This document shows, piece by piece, positions 63,904 through 64,000 of a stretch of DNA of 64,000 nucleotides. A program made the position numbers and the translations under genes. The notes beneath the pieces are model-generated. The model saw nothing but the letters and a program-made list of their open reading frames with translations. It was not told the origin of the DNA and did not search any database. This stretch comes from Acidaminococcaceae bacterium (GTDB lineage Bacteria; Bacillota; Negativicutes; Acidaminococcales; Acidaminococcaceae), in contig JAFQZL010000029.1 in assembly GCA_017405945.1 (NCBI GenBank), positions 49,286-113,285 of the forward strand, in the 5' to 3' direction. Each line of letters starts with the position of its first letter. The stretch's first letter is position 1.

Positions 63904-64000
63904 GTCGTCGAAAGACGGCGGAACCTTGAGAACTGAATAACGAACCAGATGAATGTGCGGGTCAGCCCCTTCGGGGACGACCCAAAAGTCAAAGAAATTC
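63904..64000 (+). other. 5' leader of a 16S rRNA gene that lies beyond the window
   Basis: The segment holds a CGTC-GAAA-GACG hairpin at 63906-63917 and the TTGAGAACTGAATAA sequence commonly seen before Firmicute 16S genes. A second hairpin follows (GGGTC...GACCC around CCCC-TTC-GGGG, about 63960-63985). The mature 16S start is not reached by base 64000. Confidence 0.7.

Noticed and set aside
63904..64000. Start of 16S rRNA within the window
   Set aside because: The conserved AGAGTTTGATC start of 16S does not appear before base 64000; only the leader is present.

Overview
The window looks like chromosome of a diderm Firmicute of the Negativicutes (an Acidaminococcus/Phascolarctobacterium-type organism is possible; genus not resolved). 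The right half follows the classic Bacillus/Clostridium order mfd - yabM - yabN - divIC - yabR - tilS - hpt - ftsH - coaX - dusB - lysS - rRNA, and ywiB-argS-pyrG is also Firmicute-like. The middle carries a two-partner secretion system, which requires an outer membrane. The sporulation genes expected in the yab block of spore formers (spoVT, yabP, yabQ, spoIIE) are absent.

Layout. 1-10.2 kb: polyphosphate kinase, a small unknown gene, tRNA-Arg(CCT), adenine deaminase, an MscS-type channel (minus strand), a DUF456 membrane protein, a D-2-hydroxyacid dehydrogenase, a CHAD (polyphosphate-binding) protein and an unknown 145-residue protein. 10.3-18.7 kb: PutP-type Na+/proline symporter, DUF1934-argS, pyrG, an exported P1-family peptidase and a PreA-like dihydropyrimidine dehydrogenase with an N-terminal double iron-sulfur domain. 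19.0-44.8 kb: a TpsB outer-membrane translocator, then one uninterrupted 23.75 kb gene for a 7,917-residue TpsA exoprotein with an extended signal peptide, TPS domain, long beta-helical shaft, inserted alpha-helical repeats, four large C-terminal tandem repeats and a distinct C-terminal module. 44.8-64 kb: the housekeeping block, ending in a strong promoter and leader that should lead into a 16S rRNA gene just past the window.

All genes except the mscS-type gene are on the plus strand. Functional themes are polyphosphate (ppk, CHAD), nucleobases and nucleotides (ade, pyrG, preA-like, hpt), surface adhesion (TPS pair), and tRNA/translation/division housekeeping.

The two observations I rate highest are: (1) helical repeats with a YxSAxxYLxxDxxY core inserted into the beta-helix of the giant adhesin; and (2) between dusB and greA, a two-gene unit made of an uncharacterised protein and a homologue of cyanobacterial acyl-ACP reductase that keeps the catalytic cysteine. 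No search or alignment program was run; all calls come from reading the sequence and recalling protein families.
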